7,334 nt of DNA from an uncultured Clostridiaceae bacterium (GTDB lineage Bacteria; Bacillota; Clostridia; Lachnospirales; Lachnospiraceae), in contig CAUCBQ010000104.1 in NCBI GenBank assembly GCA_958441075.1, forward strand, positions 1-7,334, in the 5' to 3' direction. Under the pieces are notes generated by a model. That model was not told where the DNA came from. It ran no database searches and saw only the letters and a program-made list of their open reading frames with translations. The position numbers were made by a program, and so were the translations under genes. Shown here one piece after another: positions 6,257 to 7,334 of this stretch (positions within the stretch are counted from its first letter, which is position 1; each line of letters begins with the position of its first letter).

Positions 6257-6295
6257 CCGGAGAGTACCAATAAAGAACAGGAGAATGTAAAGATC

Positions 6296-7334
6296 ATGCA
6301 GGACATTGTAAAGATCAATCAGAATGACAACGTTGCCGTTGCACTGCGTCCTTTAAATAAGGGAGAGGTACTGCAGGTGGCAGAAACCGCAGTGACCCTT
6401 ATGGAAGATATTCCTCAGGGCCATAAGTTTGCGCTGAGAGCGGTAAAAAACGGTGAGGAAGTGATAAAGTACGGCTTTCGCATCGGTTTTGCAAAGGAGG
6501 ATATTCAGCCGGGACAGTGGGTTCACGTTCACAATGTAAAGACTGCCCTTGGAGATGTCCTTACTTACGATTATGAGCCTGAGGGACATCAGGACGTGGA
6601 GCCTGCCGAGCACGTTTATTTTGAAGGCTATCGCAGAGCTGACGGAAAAGCCGGTATCCGCAATGAAATCTGGATCATTCCCACAGTAGGCTGTGTCAAT
6701 TCCATTGCAAAGGCTCTGGAAACCGCTGCAAAGAAGTTCGTGGGCGGCAATGTAGAAGATGTGATCGCATTCCAGCATCCATATGGCTGCTCACAGATGG
6801 GAGATGATCAGGAAAATACCCGCAAGGTTCTGGCAGATATGATTCACCATCCCAATGCAGGAGGTGTGCTTGTTCTGGGACTGGGCTGCGAAAACAGCAA
6901 TATCCCTGTGCTCATGGATTATATCGGAGAGTACGATGAGCAGAGAGTGAAGTTCCTTCAGTGTCAGGATGTGGAGGACGAGATGGAAGAAGCCATGAAG
7001 CTCATCGGAGAGCTGGCAGCCTATGCCGGAGCATTTTCCAGAGAGAAGATTGATGCCAGCGAGCTGATCATCGGCATGAAATGCGGCGGCTCTGACGGAC
7101 TTTCCGGCATTACGGCCAATCCGGTAGTAGGGGCATTTTCCGATCTTTTAGTAAGCAAGGGCGGTACAACGATTCTGACCGAGGTTCCTGAGATGTTCGG
7201 CGCTGAGACCCTTCTGATGAACCGTTGTGAAACTCCGGAGCTGTTTGATAAGACGGTAGACCTGATTAACAATTTTAAAAATTATTTCACCAGCCACAAC
7301 CAGACTATTTACGAAAATCCATCTCCGGGCAACA
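6296..7334 (+). CDS. uxaA: Altronate dehydratase UxaA, 3' partial
   Basis: The frame is open from 6296 to the window end, giving 346 residues of a protein that is usually about 495. UxaA removes water from D-altronate to give 2-keto-3-deoxygluconate, the third step of galacturonate breakdown. The N-terminal SAF-like domain (residues 1-~95) contains GHKFALRA at 42-49 and WVHVHN at 75-80. The catalytic domain then begins with YRRADGKAGIRNE at 112-124. Other conserved blocks are IPTVGCVN at 128-135, HPYGCSQMGDD at 161-171, HPNAGG, LGLGCEN at 194-200, KCGGSDGLSGITANP at 262-276 and EVPEMFGAE at 296-304. These match my recollection of E. coli UxaA closely from its first residues, which supports this start. 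AGGAG at 6279-6283 lies 12 nt upstream. GarD (galactarate dehydratase) is a related alternative, but the SAF fusion and uxaC linkage favour UxaA. Two flanking operators suggest repression by the neighbouring LacI-type protein. Confidence 0.94.
   Translation, partial: MQDIVKINQNDNVAVALRPLNKGEVLQVAETAVTLMEDIPQGHKFALRAVKNGEEVIKYGFRIGFAKEDIQPGQWVHVHNVKTALGDVLTYDYEPEGHQDVEPAEHVYFEGYRRADGKAGIRNEIWIIPTVGCVNSIAKALETAAKKFVGGNVEDVIAFQHPYGCSQMGDDQENTRKVLADMIHHPNAGGVLVLGLGCENSNIPVLMDYIGEYDEQRVKFLQCQDVEDEMEEAMKLIGELAAYAGAFSREKIDASELIIGMKCGGSDGLSGITANPVVGAFSDLLVSKGGTTILTEVPEMFGAETLLMNRCETPELFDKTVDLINNFKNYFTSHNQTIYENPSPGN

Noticed and set aside
6206..6295. An upstream ATG for uxaA adding 30 residues
   Set aside because: It overlaps the -10 box and precedes the predicted transcript start, and the 6296 start matches UxaA relatives.
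6353..6778. A 141-residue minus-strand open frame opposite uxaA
   Set aside because: The plus-strand frame is a well-conserved UxaA; the reverse frame has no recognisable domain or ribosome binding site and is a shadow.

Overview
The window looks like chromosomal DNA from an anaerobic Clostridia bacterium, most likely a gut Lachnospiraceae. This rests on moderate GC coding regions with AT-rich spacers, AGGAG-type ribosome binding sites, sigma-A promoters with 17-bp spacers, a type A RNase P RNA, and hexuronate-degradation and YedE genes typical of that group. The taxonomic call is inference. There is no sign of a phage, insertion sequence, CRISPR array or recent transfer.

Left part (1-2892). 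The window opens inside a plus-strand gene whose visible part joins the end of a CobW-like GTPase domain to a cysteine-containing YcgQ-like (TIGR03943/DUF1980-type) domain. A hairpin terminator follows. Next is a plus-strand patatin-like phospholipase. Its last 8 bp overlap, tail to tail, the end of a small TusA/YedF-type protein on the minus strand. That protein is co-transcribed behind a YedE-type membrane protein, a pairing associated with selenium or sulfur handling.

Middle (2893-3646). This 750-bp stretch has no protein gene. It holds a minus-strand promoter for yedE with a terminator-like hairpin between promoter and gene (possible attenuation). It also holds the RNase P RNA gene (rnpB) on the plus strand with a strong promoter and its own terminator, and a second, symmetrical terminator that also ends the leftward uxaC transcript.

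Right part (3647-7334). This is a hexuronate-utilisation locus. A LacI-family regulator and uxaC (uronate isomerase) form a minus-strand operon. Altronate dehydratase uxaA runs divergently on the plus strand and leaves the window. The 209-bp divergent spacer holds two face-to-face promoters, each followed at its start point by a near-identical palindrome (TGTAAGCGCTTACA and TGTAAGCACTTACA) whose centres are 103 bp apart. The simplest reading is that the regulator represses both its own operon and uxaA, possibly through a DNA loop, until a hexuronate-derived signal is present. UxaC converts D-galacturonate to tagaturonate (or glucuronate to fructuronate). UxaA dehydrates D-altronate to 2-keto-3-deoxygluconate. 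The reductase between these steps (UxaB) is not in the window.

No clearly undescribed system is visible. The items most worth checking are the hairpin in the yedE leader, the GTPase/YcgQ-like fusion, and the twin-operator control region.
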